64,000 nucleotides of DNA from Heterohyrax brucei (lineage: Eukaryota > Chordata > Mammalia > Hyracoidea > Procaviidae), in assembly GCA_028571685.1 (NCBI GenBank), contig CM053143.1, positions 140,774,829 to 140,838,828 of the forward strand, in the 5' to 3' direction. The translations under genes and the position numbers were made by a program. The notes below the pieces were generated by a model. It was not told the DNA's origin. It made no database searches and saw only the letters and a list, made by a program, of their open reading frames with translations. The first letter of the stretch is position 1; every line of letters begins with the position of its first letter. Positions 1 to 9,352 of the stretch are shown one piece after another.

Positions 1-345
1 ACCAACCTGGAGATGCCCCAGGAGAGAGCTCCATCCTGACTTCTGGGGAATTGCTGCCTTGTACTGGAGCAGCCTCCAGTGCTGCCCTACTCCAAACCTA
101 ATTGTGTCAAAGGTTGGCTCAGATTCAGGACTGGACGGTTAGGTGGAGGGCCAGGAAAGACACATTTATGCCCTTACTCCCTCACCATAGCACCACCAGC
201 GAACAGGCAATTTGGGTCACCAGTCATCTTAGTGACATGCACAATTATCTTTCATGCTTCCTCCTGCTTCCAACTCTTTTTCTCAGGGTATGCCAAGTAC
301 AAAGCAGCATATGAATAATTTTAGTTGGTTAAAAAAATAAATAAA
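1..345. other. Unassigned sequence
   Basis: No recognisable repeat, exon or RNA gene. Short overlapping open frames of about 70-80 codons have no recognisable domain. The block ends in an A/T-rich junction (AAAAAAATAAATAAATG) where the first SINE fragment begins. Confidence 0.5.
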
Positions 346-451
346 TGCCTGTCCCATTGTTGAGTGCGACTGAGTCGATTTTGGCTTACAGAGATCCTCC
401 ATGACAGAGTAGAACTGCCCCATAGGGTTTTCTAGGCTGTAATCTTTACAG
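346..451 (-). repeat. AfroSINE fragment
   Basis: Reads in reverse as the tail and body of the afrotherian tRNA-derived SINE (GAGTCGATT, AGAGTAGAACTGCCCCATAG, GTAATCTTTACAGGAAG). The GTAATCTTTAC block marks the longer SINE subfamily. The tRNA-like head is missing because a plus-strand SINE abuts directly at about 452. Confidence 0.8.
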
Positions 452-1148
452 GAAGACCTGGTGGTGTCGTGGTTAAGGGTTTGTCTGCTGTTTTAGTCAG
501 CTAGGGCTGCTGTAACAGAAATACCACAGAGTGGATGGCTTTAACAGAGGAAGTTTTATTCTTACACAGTCCAGTAGGCTACAAGTCCAAATTCGGGACC
601 TCTGCTCTAGGGGAAGGCTTTCCCCTTTGTCGGCTCTGGAGCAAAGTACAATATTGCGTTAGTCTTTGTCCAAGGAAAATCTTGGCACAAGAACCTCAGG
701 TCTGAAGGACACGCTGTTCTCCCTGTGCTGCTTACTTGATGGTGTAAGATTCCCAATTCTCTGCCTGCTTCTCTTTCCTTTTGTCTCTTGCAGGATGGAA
801 GGATTAAAGGTGGGGCAAGCCATACTGCAGGGAAACTCCCTTTACATTGCAGCAGGAAGGTAATCTTATATAAGGATTTACATTCCCACCTTAATCCTTT
901 AACATACAGCATGGGAAAACCACAAAACAGAGGACAGTCACAAGATACTGGGAACCGTGGCCTGGCCACATGGCTACACATATTTTTGGGGGGACACAAT
1001 TCAATCCATGACAGCTGCTAAGCAAAGGATCAGCAGTTCAAATCTACAACCACCCCTTGGCAACCCTGTGAGGGCAGCTCTACTCTGTCCTTATAGGACT
1101 GAAATTAATTGAAATTGGCTTGACTGCATGCAGTAGGTTTGGTTTTGA
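452..1148 (+). repeat. AfroSINE split by a solo LTR
   Basis: The tRNA-like head (CCTGGTGGTGTCGTGGTTAAG) lies at 453-488. The rest of the SINE (GCTGCTAAGCAAAGGATCAG, then a degenerate CTCTACTCTGTCC body and a GGTTTGGTTTT tail) resumes at 1014. Between them lies an inverted MaLR-type LTR, so the SINE predates the LTR. This is a clear relative-age marker. Confidence 0.85.
489..1013 (-). mobile_element. Solo MaLR-type LTR (inverted)
   Basis: A 525-bp LTR with terminal TG...CA: plus strand TGTTTTAGTCAGCTAGGGC to CAATCCATGACA. Read on the minus strand it begins TGTCATGGATTGAATTGTG and has an AATAAA poly(A) signal about 50 bp from its end, as in mammalian MaLR (MLT1/MST-like) LTRs. It is flanked by tctgc (484-488) and gctgc (1014-1018), a 5-bp target duplication with one mismatch. 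No interior is attached, so LTR-LTR recombination has probably removed it. It belongs to the same family as the pair at 2509-4462 but is visibly diverged from it. Confidence 0.85.
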
Positions 1149-1154
1149 GGGTGG

Positions 1155-1276
1155 GGAGGGTTAATCTTTGCAGGAGAGGATTGCAGGTCTTTCTTGGCAG
1201 AGCTGCTGGGTGGGTTCATAGCACCAGCCTTTCGGTTAACAACTGGGCCCTTAACCATTGCACCACCAGAGCTCCT
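1155..1276 (-). repeat. AfroSINE fragment, long subfamily
   Basis: Inverted SINE head and mid portion: TTAATCTTTGCAGGAG, GCAGGTCTTTCTTGGCAG, CAGCCTTTCGGTTAACAAC and TTAACCATTGCACCACCAG. The tail end is missing. Confidence 0.8.
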
Positions 1277-1315
1277 TAGGAAGGAAAACGATTTCAGCCT
1301 GTCTTAAACCCAAAC

Positions 1316-1478
1316 AGAAACCAAACCCAGTGCTGCTGAGTTGATTCCAACTCATACAGCCTTATAGGTCAGAGCAGAACTGCCTCATAGGGTTTCCAAG
1401 GAGCGCCTGGGGCACTTGAACTGCTGACCTTTGGGTTAGCAGCTGTGGCACTTAACCACTATGCCACCAGGAATTCCC
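1316..1478 (-). repeat. AfroSINE, short subfamily
   Basis: Near-complete inverted copy running from ACCAAACCCAGTGCTGCTGA through CAGAGCAGAACTGCCTCATAG to CACTTAACCACTATGCCACC. About 160 bp, the normal size of the short form. Confidence 0.88.
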
Positions 1479-2159
1479 AATCTTACAGCCGTTTTATCAC
1501 TGTAGTTTGGAGACTTGGAGTGGAAATCCAGTCACATTGCCAGTTTTTTCTTGGGTTGCCTGGGGTGGCATTTTGTTTTCATCCAGCAATCCGTGGGTGC
1601 TGGCTCCTGGGCACCATCTCTGTTTCATCAGTGTTCTTAAAACCATTATTTTGAGGAGAAGTGCAGCATATATAAAAAATTACGTGGAACCAGTGAACAC
1701 ACTGGAGACCGAAACATAAAGCTGCTTTTAGGTGTGCGCCCAATGGAGCCACCAAGGTGTTCTGATGACTTGAATGCAGCACGGAAATAGAATGTCCAAT
1801 GAGAGGAAAGAAACATACTTTAGGAAAAGCTTCCACATACTTTTGAGAGTAGCTTGATAATTTATTCGCTGTGCAGACTGTGCATTTGTTAAATTTATAC
1901 CCTACCCCATTCCAAAAGGATTTGAGAGCACTTAGGGACAAATATTGGCAGCTTGAGCAATCTAGAATCAAAATTTCAATAGCAGAATGAATTCCTGGCT
2001 GCCCAGGCCTCCATCTTCCACAACTATGGCTCTACCCGAGGCTCTGGAACAAATCCTACTCTCATCCAGAGAGAACTAAAGGTATGTTCTTCACCCAGTA
2101 GTTGGGCAGAGCAGTGTCAAGGTGCCTTGAAGCTGTTTCCACCCAGCCATGGAGCACGG
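1479..2159. other. Unassigned sequence
   Basis: About 680 bp with no recognised repeat. The minus strand is open for 130 codons at 1579-1971, but that frame shows no domain, codon bias or splice context and is treated as chance. Confidence 0.5.
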
Positions 2160-2353
2160 AAGTCCAGCTGCTATGAAGTTGATTCTGATTTATGACAACC
2201 CCATGTGTTTCAAGAGCAGAACTATGCTACATAGGGTTTTCAGTGGCTTATTTTTCTGATCACTAGACCTTTCTTCTGAGCTGCCTTTGGGTGAATTCAA
2301 ACTTCCAACCTTTGGATTACTAGCAAGATCATTAATTGTACCACCCAGGAACC
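2160..2353 (-). repeat. AfroSINE, 'CTACTTCTGAAAAATCA' subfamily
   Basis: Inverted diverged copy of the third SINE form in this window. Its body reads (plus strand) TTTTCAGTGGCTTATTTTTC and CTAGACCTTTCTTCTGAG, and it ends at the head TTGTACCACCCAGGAACC. Confidence 0.75.
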
Positions 2354-2503
2354 TCACAAGTCTAATAACTAGACTTTTAATTCATCTTTGATGATCAACT
2401 CCTCTCCTGAAACTCATACCTAACTTTGATACCTGGGGGCCAGTCTTGTTCCCTGCGATCAGGCCCATCCTCTAGAATCCATTTAGTTACTTCTCCAGAC
2501 TTG

Positions 2504-2508
2504 GAAAC
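2504..2508. repeat. 5-bp target-site duplication, left
   Basis: GAAAC immediately precedes the TG of the left LTR and matches GAAAC at 4463-4467. A 5-bp duplication is usual for ERVL/MaLR integrations. Confidence 0.85.
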
Positions 2509-3008
2509 TGTTTTAGTCAGCTAGGGCTGCTCTAACAGAAATACCACAGAGTGGATGGCTTTAACAAAGAAAGATTTATTCTTACACAGTCCGGTAGGTT
2601 GCAAGTCCATATTCAGGGTGTCCGCTCCAGGGAAAGACTTTCCCCTTGAGGGCTCTGGAGGAAAGTCCGGTATTGCATCAGTCATTGTCCAGGGAGCGTC
2701 CTCACACAAGAACCTCTGGTCTGAAGGACGTGCTCTGCTCCCGGTGCTGCTTGCTTGATGGTAGCGAGGTTCTCAAATTGTCCTTGGTTGTTTTTCCTTT
2801 TATTCCTTGCAAGCTAAAAGCATTAAGGGTGGGGCAAGCCATACTCCAGGGAAACTTCCCCATAGCAGGAATTCACAGCCCCACCCTAATCCTTTAACCT
2901 ACAGGTTAGCAAAACCACACAATGGAGGACATTTCCAAGATACTGGGAACCATATCCCAGCCACATGGCTGCACACATTTTTGGGGGGACACAATTCAAA
3001 CCATGACA
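2509..3008 (-). repeat. 3' LTR of the MaLR-type element
   Basis: A 500-bp LTR with plus-strand ends TGTTTTAGTCAG and CAAACCATGACA. The minus-strand AATAAA signal lies at 2575-2580. By orientation this is the downstream LTR. It is identical by eye to 3963-4462. Confidence 0.9.
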
Positions 3009-3019
3009 TCCCACCCTTT
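3009..3019 (-). promoter_or_regulatory. Polypurine tract
   Basis: Minus strand AAAGGGTGGGA directly adjoins the 3' LTR. This is the position and composition expected of the plus-strand primer of reverse transcription, although it contains one T. Confidence 0.6.
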
Positions 3020-3614
3020 GACAACCCAAAAATCACATCACAAAACATTTAACACATTCATCTCACCATGGCAAAATTATGTCCATCCATATAACAGAAG
3101 TCTTAAATCAGTTCCAAGTCCAAAATACAAAAACTCTTCTACATCTGTGAAACTTAGAAGACATTAACAGGCAACAGGCAAGTCAACAGAACACATTACA
3201 TTAGCCCTCAAAGCTTTGGAAATACTCTTACATTTTCTGAGACATTCTACACAACAGCAATGCTCTCCAGACTCTAGGTATCGGCCACACTCTCTGGTTT
3301 CTGAGTGGAGACCTCCAGCCCCGTGCTACAACTTTGCCTTCAAGGCCCACTTGGACAGAAACTCTGTCCCATCGGCTTTAGGAGCACCCTAAGCCCAACT
3401 GAGTGGCAATTCCACCCTTACGAACACAGCACGCCATGGTTCCACCCTTTCAAACCCCTGAAGTCATGGCCATACCTCTTGAGACTGAGGCAGCTCAGCT
3501 TCTCACGCTATCTGCCTCTTCAGCTTCAGCTTCCTATGGCCGCATGGCCTGGGCCTCAGGCCCACATCTGCCCTGCCGGGCAAGTGTTCCAAAGCTCTGT
3601 AGCTCCACTGGTTT

Positions 3615-3786
3615 AAGTGCCCGGAGGCACCCCACTCTTGCTGGAAAGCGTCCTGCCCAAAGGCACTCAACTCTCTCACTCCGTGGGTCAGCAAGGCCAG
3701 CTCACCGATTCAAGTGCCCAGAGGCACCCCGTTCCGCGAGGAAAACTCTGCACAGGCACTGACCTCTCTCGCTCCACGGGTCGGCT
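3615..3786 (-). repeat. ~97-bp imperfect tandem repeat in the MaLR interior
   Basis: Two copies of a unit start AAGTGCCCGGAGGCACCCC (3615) and AAGTGCCCAGAGGCACCCC (3712). They share a CTCTCTC(A/G)CTCC(G/A)(T/C)GGGTC block. The next 50 bp (about 3795-3835) is a CTG/CCG triplet-rich stretch. The interior is unusually GC-rich for this window. Confidence 0.7.
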
Positions 3787-3939
3787 CCAGCGCTGCCTCT
3801 GGTTCTGCTGCTGCCGCTGCCGCTGCTGCCGGTCCTCTGTTGTTTCTCCCCATCTGCGCCTTCTTCGTTCCTTCTGAATCTTCTATCCATTCGCAGTTTC
3901 AAAGTGGCTTCCACATTTTAGGTATTTGCTAGAGCAGCA

Positions 3940-3958
3940 CCCCACTCCCACGGTACCA
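3940..3958 (-). promoter_or_regulatory. Primer binding site, tRNA-Leu type
   Basis: The minus strand reads TGGTACCGTGGGAGTGGGG, starting 4 nt inside the 5' LTR. ERVL/MaLR elements classically use a tRNA-Leu primer whose complement starts TGGTACC and ends GGAGTGGGG. This copy fits at both ends with about 2 extra central bases. Confidence 0.6.
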
Positions 3959-3962
3959 ATTC

Positions 3963-4462
3963 TGTTTTAGTCAGCTAGGGCTGCTCTAACAGAAATACCA
4001 CAGAGTGGATGGCTTTAACAAAGAAAGATTTATTCTTACACAGTCCGGTAGGTTGCAAGTCCATATTCAGGGTGTCCGCTCCAGGGAAAGACTTTCCCCT
4101 TGAGGGCTCTGGAGGAAAGTCCGGTATTGCATCAGTCATTGTCCAGGGAGCGTCCTCACACAAGAACCTCTGGTCTGAAGGACGTGCTCTGCTCCCGGTG
4201 CTGCTTGCTTGATGGTAGCGAGGTTCTCAAATTGTCCTTGGTTGTTTTTCCTTTTATTCCTTGCAAGCTAAAAGCATTAAGGGTGGGGCAAGCCATACTC
4301 CAGGGAAACTTCCCCATAGCAGGAATTCACAGCCCCACCCTAATCCTTTAACCTACAGGTTAGCAAAACCACACAATGGAGGACATTTCCAAGATACTGG
4401 GAACCATATCCCAGCCACATGGCTGCACACATTTTTGGGGGGACACAATTCAAACCATGACA
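3963..4462 (-). repeat. 5' LTR of the MaLR-type element
   Basis: A 500-bp LTR that would carry the promoter. The minus strand contains an A/T-rich GGAATAAAAGG about 210 bp into the LTR (a possible TATA-like motif) and AATAAA near its 3' end. It is flanked on the right by the target duplication GAAAC (4463-4467). Confidence 0.9.
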
Positions 4463-4467
4463 GAAAC
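4463..4467. repeat. 5-bp target-site duplication, right
   Basis: GAAAC, identical to 2504-2508. The reconstructed empty site would read ...ACTTGGAAACCTTCCATC... Confidence 0.85.
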
Positions 4468-4559
4468 CTTCCATCGGCTCCCCAAGCAGGGTTCTCCCCT
4501 TGATCCTGTTCCCTCCTCCCAGTGTGGATGGTCAAGAACAAGGTCTTGAAAGTCAGCAC

Positions 4560-4745
4560 ATCTGGGAGTGAACCCCAAGAGCTTGTGACCTTGACCAACT
4601 TACTTGGCTTCACTTTGTTTGTCTTTAAATGGAAGAGATCATAGCACCAATCTCAGAGGTCTGGATGACGATGAAATGAGCCAAGTGCTTCGCCTGGGCA
4701 CGGCACGTCAGTGTGCAATGCCTGGTTGCTGTTGTTATGAAACTT
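4560..4745 (+). repeat. MIR relic
   Basis: Old SINE signature: CCTTGACCAACTTACTTGG, a degenerate GTTTGTCTTTAAATGGAAGAG block, GATGAAATGAGCCAAGTGC and GCACGGCACGTCAGTG. This corresponds to the MIR order of 'last to be loaded with losses, few words, cell counts' clinical-style core. Strongly diverged. Confidence 0.55.
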
Positions 4746-5314
4746 ACCTCTTACTAAGCATTCAGACATCAGAAACCTATCAGCCTGAATCTCCCCTATT
4801 ACCTATCAGCAAGCTTTCCTGCAAGCCAGATCTACTTAGCCCCTGTCCCTGCCTCTTCATCCTTTCCTGTTTCCAAGTCTGCCACCAACCCCTGATCAGC
4901 ATAGTCTCCTGACTTTTCCCACCAGGACCCTACCTTCCTTGCACTGTTCACCTGAAGCCAGGTCTGCTCCGTGTTCAGGTGAGTGTGCCCAGGCATTTAA
5001 CACCACCATTTCTACCCTTGTTCTGATGGAAGGGAAAGAGAAACTGATGCTTGAGATGTAAAACAATGGGCATTTTCTGAAGATCACCATATTTCTCCTA
5101 GCAGGAAAAGCAGCCCTTTTGGTATTTTATGACTTTTACTTTTCTACTTTTTTTTTTTTTGCATTCGTTCCAAAATAGGGAGTACAAGGATGAATAAGAC
5201 AGTCACAGCACCTTCCCTTAGTTTGTTTCAAGTTTAATAATAGCATACTAGAGAGGGTGAGAGGTTACATATTTGTTATTTCAAGACTCAAAATTGCTTT
5301 GTAATTTAAATAAC
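4746..5314. other. Unassigned sequence
   Basis: No recognisable element except a T12 run (5147-5160). A pyrimidine-rich CC/CT stretch at 4770-4930 could be an L2 relic, but I cannot support that. Confidence 0.45.
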
Positions 5315-5378
5315 TGTTCCACTTGAGGAAGTTACCTGACCCATCTGTGCCTCATTCCTTCATCTGAAAAATGGGAAT
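5315..5378 (+). repeat. MIR fragment interrupted by an LTR
   Basis: GTTACCTGACCCATCTGTGC, CATTCCTTCATCTGAAAAATG is the central MIR block. It breaks off exactly where the LTR starts at 5379. Confidence 0.6.
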
Positions 5379-5879
5379 TGTGGATTGAATTGTGTCCCCT
5401 TCCCACAAATGTGTGTCAACTTGGTTAGTCCATGATTTCTAGTATTATGTGATTGTCTACCGTTTTGTCATCTGTTGTCATTTCCCTATGTGTTATAAAT
5501 CTGACATCTATAACGTTAATGAGGCAGGGTTAGAGGCAGTTGTGTTATTGAGGCAGGACTCAATCTACAAGACTAGGTTATCTCTTAAATCAATCTCTTG
5601 AGATATAAAAGAGGGAAGAGAGCAGAAAGACATGGGGCCCTGATACCACCAACAGAGGAGCACCAAGAGCAGAGTATGTCCTTTGGACCTGAGCTTCTTG
5701 TGCTGAGAAGCTCCTACACCAGAGGGTTTATGATAAGGACCTTCTCTTAGAGGTGACACAGGGAGAAAGTCTTCCTCTGGATCTGGTACGCTGAAGTTAG
5801 ACTTCTCGTCTCCTACACTGTGAGAGAATACCATCCAGTTGTGGTGTTTCCGTTATAGTAGCACTAAATGACTAAGACA
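5379..5879 (+). mobile_element. Solo MaLR-type LTR
   Basis: A 501-bp LTR in the sense orientation, from TGTGGATTGAATTGTGTCCCC to GCACTAAATGACTAAGACA. Flanks ggaat (5374-5378) and ggagt (5880-5884) are a 5-bp duplication with one mismatch. The ends match the inverted LTRs elsewhere, but the middle is clearly different (ATTAATGAGGCAGGGTTAGA type), so it is a separate, older MaLR subfamily. Confidence 0.8.
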
Positions 5880-5884
5880 GGAGT

Positions 5885-6424
5885 CATAACAGTCTAGCTG
5901 TGACCTGACAAAAAGCCTCAGCTCTCCCACTCGGCTGTGTTCCTCAAGGCAGTACACAAGCTGCACAACTGTAGAAAGAATCCTGGATTTGATAATTCAT
6001 GTTAAATAGTTATAACAGGGCTGGCACTTTAGAAGTACACAAGAGTAAGTTGTTTATTACTTGCAGTTGTAAAGCAAGACTGATGACATCCGGAGATTGA
6101 TATCACTCTGAGCCTGGCGTATTTTTGCAGCAGCTTTGTCTCCCTAGAAACATGCTTGTAGTCAACCTCAAACATAAGAAGACACCGTATTATCACCAGT
6201 TCATCTTTCAGGAGCCACTGAATCATGTAAGATGTCTCTTTCATTTTTGACCCCTGCCTCAGCACTTTTCCTAAGAGGATAATAAATGAGCATGGTAAAT
6301 TTCCCTGCTGCAATTAACTACTGTCTCTGAGATGCACTGGATATTCTGAGAGCATTCAGAGAAATGATAGATTACCATGAGGCTATTTATACATGCAGCA
6401 TTAATGAGGAAAAGTTGAAGGAGG
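5885..6424. other. Unassigned sequence
   Basis: No repeat or exon recognised. Overlapping minus-strand open frames at 6029-6313 and 6271-6558 have no domain. Confidence 0.45.
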
Positions 6425-6565
6425 CATGAAGGATAAGAGGGAGGGAGGGAAGGGAGGAGACGGTGCCAGAATGGAAAGAGTGGAGGCAGAGGAGGAAAAC
6501 AAGGGAGGTGGGCAGCCAGACAGGGCACAGGCAAGCAGAGGGGGTGGGAAGTGGGCATCAGGAGA
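6425..6565. repeat. Purine-rich (GA) low-complexity tract
   Basis: About 140 bp composed almost entirely of G and A in imperfect GGGA/GGAGG units on the plus strand. It explains the open frames present on both strands here. Confidence 0.8.
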
Positions 6566-6686
6566 GTACAGAGAAAGAAAAGTCATTAGTCAGCCAATAG
6601 AAGGGCAAGATTTTGAGAAAACAGGATGCATCAGGCAGTTAGGAACAAAGTAGAATAAAAGAATCTAAAGAAATAAAAATAACCCA

Positions 6687-6880
6687 AACATGTTGCTATC
6701 AAGACCACTCTGGATCATGGCAACCCTGTATATTACAGAGTAGCAGTGGTCCATAGGGTGTCCTTGGCTGCAGTCTTTCTAGAAGCACATCACTAGGCCT
6801 TTCTTCTGTGGTTCAACTGCATGACAACCTTTGGGTTAGTAGTCAAGCATAAGCCATTCATGCCACTCAGGGATCTACAG
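6687..6880 (-). repeat. AfroSINE, diverged long form
   Basis: Inverted copy with GGATCATGGCAACCCTGTAT, GGTCCATAGGGTGTCCTTGG, a CTGCAGTCTTTCTAGAAGCA block and a GGTTAGTAGTCAAGCATAAG head. One of the more decayed copies. Confidence 0.75.
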
Positions 6881-7251
6881 CATAAAAGAAGAGAAAGAAG
6901 ACTCAGAGTGAATATAATTCAGAGCCAAAAGAGAAAACATGCATTATTAGCTTATGTTGATGTTATGTAAACAAAGACCTTATGTGATAGAAATTAATGA
7001 GCTCCTTTGAAGTTACTACTGTAAGTGCTTCATGGCATTTTTAGACTTTCCTTGCATTGTATTTGAAACAGACCCATAAGGCAAAACTACAGAGACCTTA
7101 TTCTAAGTTTTATTTGTATTATTTTTATAGATAGTAGGTAGTCATGTATGCAGTGTAGAAAACAAAAAAAGAAATTCAAGTAAATGAAAAGATGGAGAAG
7201 CACCATTTTGGAAATGAATCTGAGCAGCAGATAAGAGAGAGAGAGAGAGTG
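6881..7251. other. Unassigned sequence
   Basis: A/T-rich, nothing recognised. It ends in a short (GA)n run (7236-7248) into which the following LTR inserted. Confidence 0.45.
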
Positions 7252-7766
7252 TGTTTTAGTCAGCTAGGGCTGCTCTAACAGGAATACCACAGAGTGGATG
7301 GCTTTAACAAAGGACAGTTTATTCAAAGTACACAGTCTGGTAGGCTACATGTCCAAATTCAAGATGTTGGCTCCAGGGGAAGGCTTTCCACCTTGTCGGC
7401 TCTGGAGGAAAGTCCAGTATTTGTCCAGGGAGCGTCCTGGCGCAGGAACCTCAGGTCTGAAAGACACGCTCTTCTCCCAGTGCTGCTTGCTTGATGGTGT
7501 GAGGTTCCCAGTTCTCTGTCTGTCTCTCTTTCCTTTTATCTCTTGCAGGATGAAAGGGATTAAGGGTGTGACAGGCCACACTCCAGGAAACTCCCTTTAC
7601 AGTGGAGCAGGGAGGTGATCCTATGCAGGGATTTACAGCCCCACCCCAATCCTTTAACATACAGCACGGGAAAATCACAAAAGGGAGGACAATCACAAAA
7701 TATGGGGAATCATGGCCCAGGCAAATGCTACACATATTTTGGGGGGACACAATTCAATCCATGACA
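7252..7766 (-). mobile_element. Solo MaLR-type LTR (inverted)
   Basis: A 515-bp LTR, TGTTTTAGTCAGCTAGGGC to CAATCCATGACA. Flanks gagtg (7247-7251) and gagag (7767-7771) are a one-mismatch 5-bp duplication. Its sequence is closer to the 489-1013 copy than to the 2509/3963 pair (shared GATGGTGTGAGGTTCCCAG-type middle), so two sub-lineages are present. Confidence 0.85.
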
Positions 7767-7771
7767 GAGAG

Positions 7772-8595
7772 GTAGGTAGATAGGTAGATAGACATTAGTT
7801 CTATGAGGTATTTAAAAATTATTCTGCTGTACGGAAAGCTCTGATGAACATGACACGTTGCCAGTCCCTTATTTTGATATTTTGACTTCCCCTCCTCAGA
7901 TGACATAGTTCACCTTTTTGTGAATTCCATACAGAGGGAAACTGTATGGAGATATGTACTCTGGAGATTCCAAGAAAAAAGAAAAGGAAAAGGAGAACAA
8001 TACGGTTGTGTACCACATGACGTCCATTCAGGCAATGCCCCACTGCAGGTATCTCTGTGGTCTGTTAACTTCAGAAATCCCAAGAATGAGATGAAGCAGA
8101 CATAAGTGAAATAGCCAGGTGGAGGCTGCCACCTTTGCACCTTGGGCCAGCTTGTGTACCTACCCTGGGCTTGCCCTGCACACCTAGACCTCTTCCTCAG
8201 CTGACTGGGTCTGCAGGGCTGCCCAGGCCTTCAGAGGGCCTAATGCCTTCCTGAGTGCCCAAGGGCCTTTCTCAGCTAAAGGCCTAGTCCCTAGGCTCCA
8301 CCAGCTCAGCAAGTGTCTTCAAAGTGCCCTTGCTTTCCTGGGATGCAGCTGCTGAGCCCGGCTGGGACAGCAACAAACAGAGCTCCAAGTCCTCTGTGTC
8401 CCTTGGTGAGGAGCACTTCTGCCATCTCACAGTTGCCACTATAAAATAATATGATGTTCACACAATGTCCAAATCACCTGACATCCTGTTTCTCAGAATG
8501 TATCTTGGACATTAAGCAGAGCATGACTGTGTCTAGAAAAGCAGTGCCCTGAGGAGGAAGGGGATTGGTGAAGAAAGAGATGTCCATCTGATGTC
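7772..8595. other. Unassigned sequence
   Basis: Starts with a short (TAGG/TAGA)n run. The part at 8130-8420 is GC-rich with CTGGG/CCAGG motifs but shows no exon or repeat I can name. Confidence 0.45.
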
Positions 8596-8681
8596 CCGTA
8601 GAGTTTCTAAGCAGGGCCTGGTGGGTACGAACTGTTGACCTTTTGGTTAGCACTTAATGACTATACCACCTGGGTTCCCAG
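8596..8681 (-). repeat. AfroSINE head fragment
   Basis: Only the inverted tRNA-like half remains: AGAGTTTCTAAGCAGGGCCT, CGAACTGTTGACCTTTTGGT, GACTATACCACCTGGG. Confidence 0.75.
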
Positions 8682-9208
8682 TCCCTTGACTAGATCCTGA
8701 AATTCTTGAGAGGAAGAATGGGGTCTTATTTATCTTTCATTCCCTGTAGGGTACAGCCCACAATAAATGCTGAGAAAATAGTTATTCATTACACACCCAG
8801 AGTGGTGCTTGAACTTGAGCCATCATTATTAGCCATAAAAGTTGCAGAATTAGATTCTTATTCTTGAGCTTTCCTCTAATAATATTAAGTGAAAGGTATA
8901 AAAAGTTGTGAACACCTTACCTGTAACCACCAACTTAAAAAAAAAAACAAAAAACTTTTTACTCCCCCTTTCCCCCTAAATCGCCCAGGGAAAGGAGAGA
9001 TAGGGAGAAAGGCAGAAAGGTGTCTCCTCCAGGGGGCAAAGGCAGTTACCTATGGATGGAAAAGTTTTGGAGTTCAACCTCTGGCCCCAGATACATTCAC
9101 ATCCCTGAGAGGTGACTGGAACAAGATCGGCTTGCCTGTGCTAGCTTCCCTAACGTCAGGCAGGGACAACACCAAAAACAGACCATTTAGGGGAATGGTG
9201 CACTACTT
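8682..9208. other. Unassigned sequence
   Basis: Contains GAAATTCTTGAGAGGAAGAA...ACAATAAATGCTGAG (8697-8772), reminiscent of an old DNA-transposon or MIR relic but too short to assign, and an A-rich run at 8935-8960. Confidence 0.4.
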
Positions 9209-9352
9209 TGGAAACCCTGGTGGTGCACTGGTTAAGTGCTAGCCAAAGGGTTGGCAGTTCAAATCCACCAGGGGCTCCTTGCAAACTCTATGGGGTCAGT
9301 TCTACTCTGTCCTATAGGGTTGCTATCAGTCAGAATGGGTTTGGTTTGGGTC
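9209..9352 (+). repeat. AfroSINE, short subfamily
   Basis: Sense copy with head GGAAACCCTGGTGGTGCACT, B-box-like GGTTGGCAGTTCAAATCCAC, body TTCTACTCTGTCCTATAGGG and tail GAATGGGTTTGGTTTGGG. Slightly shortened near the tail. Confidence 0.88.

Larger units (their letters stand above)
2509..4462 (-). mobile_element. Complete non-autonomous MaLR-type LTR element
   Basis: The 1954-bp unit consists of a 500-bp LTR, a 954-bp interior and a 500-bp LTR, bounded by a perfect 5-bp duplication (GAAAC). Reading both LTRs side by side I find no difference, which implies recent integration or recent gene conversion. On the minus strand the interior starts GAATTGGTACCGTGGGAGTG, close to the tRNA-Leu-type primer site of ERVL/MaLR elements, and continues with TACCTAAAATGTGGAAG, like MaLR interiors. 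It ends with the purine tract AAAGGGTGGGA before the 3' LTR. No gag, protease or polymerase frame is present, so any mobility depended on proteins from another element. Family placement rests on LTR ends, duplication length, primer site and the interior start. Being an old-type endogenous retroviral derivative, it has no coding capacity to describe. Confidence 0.9.

Noticed and set aside
1579..1971. 130-codon minus-strand open frame
   Set aside because: No domain, no codon bias and no splice context.
2521..2709. 62-codon minus-strand frame occurring twice, identical (also 3975-4163)
   Set aside because: The identity comes from the identical LTR pair, not from a duplicated gene.
6401..6653. 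Open frames on both strands at the GA-rich tract
   Set aside because: Low-complexity purine composition removes stop codons on both strands.
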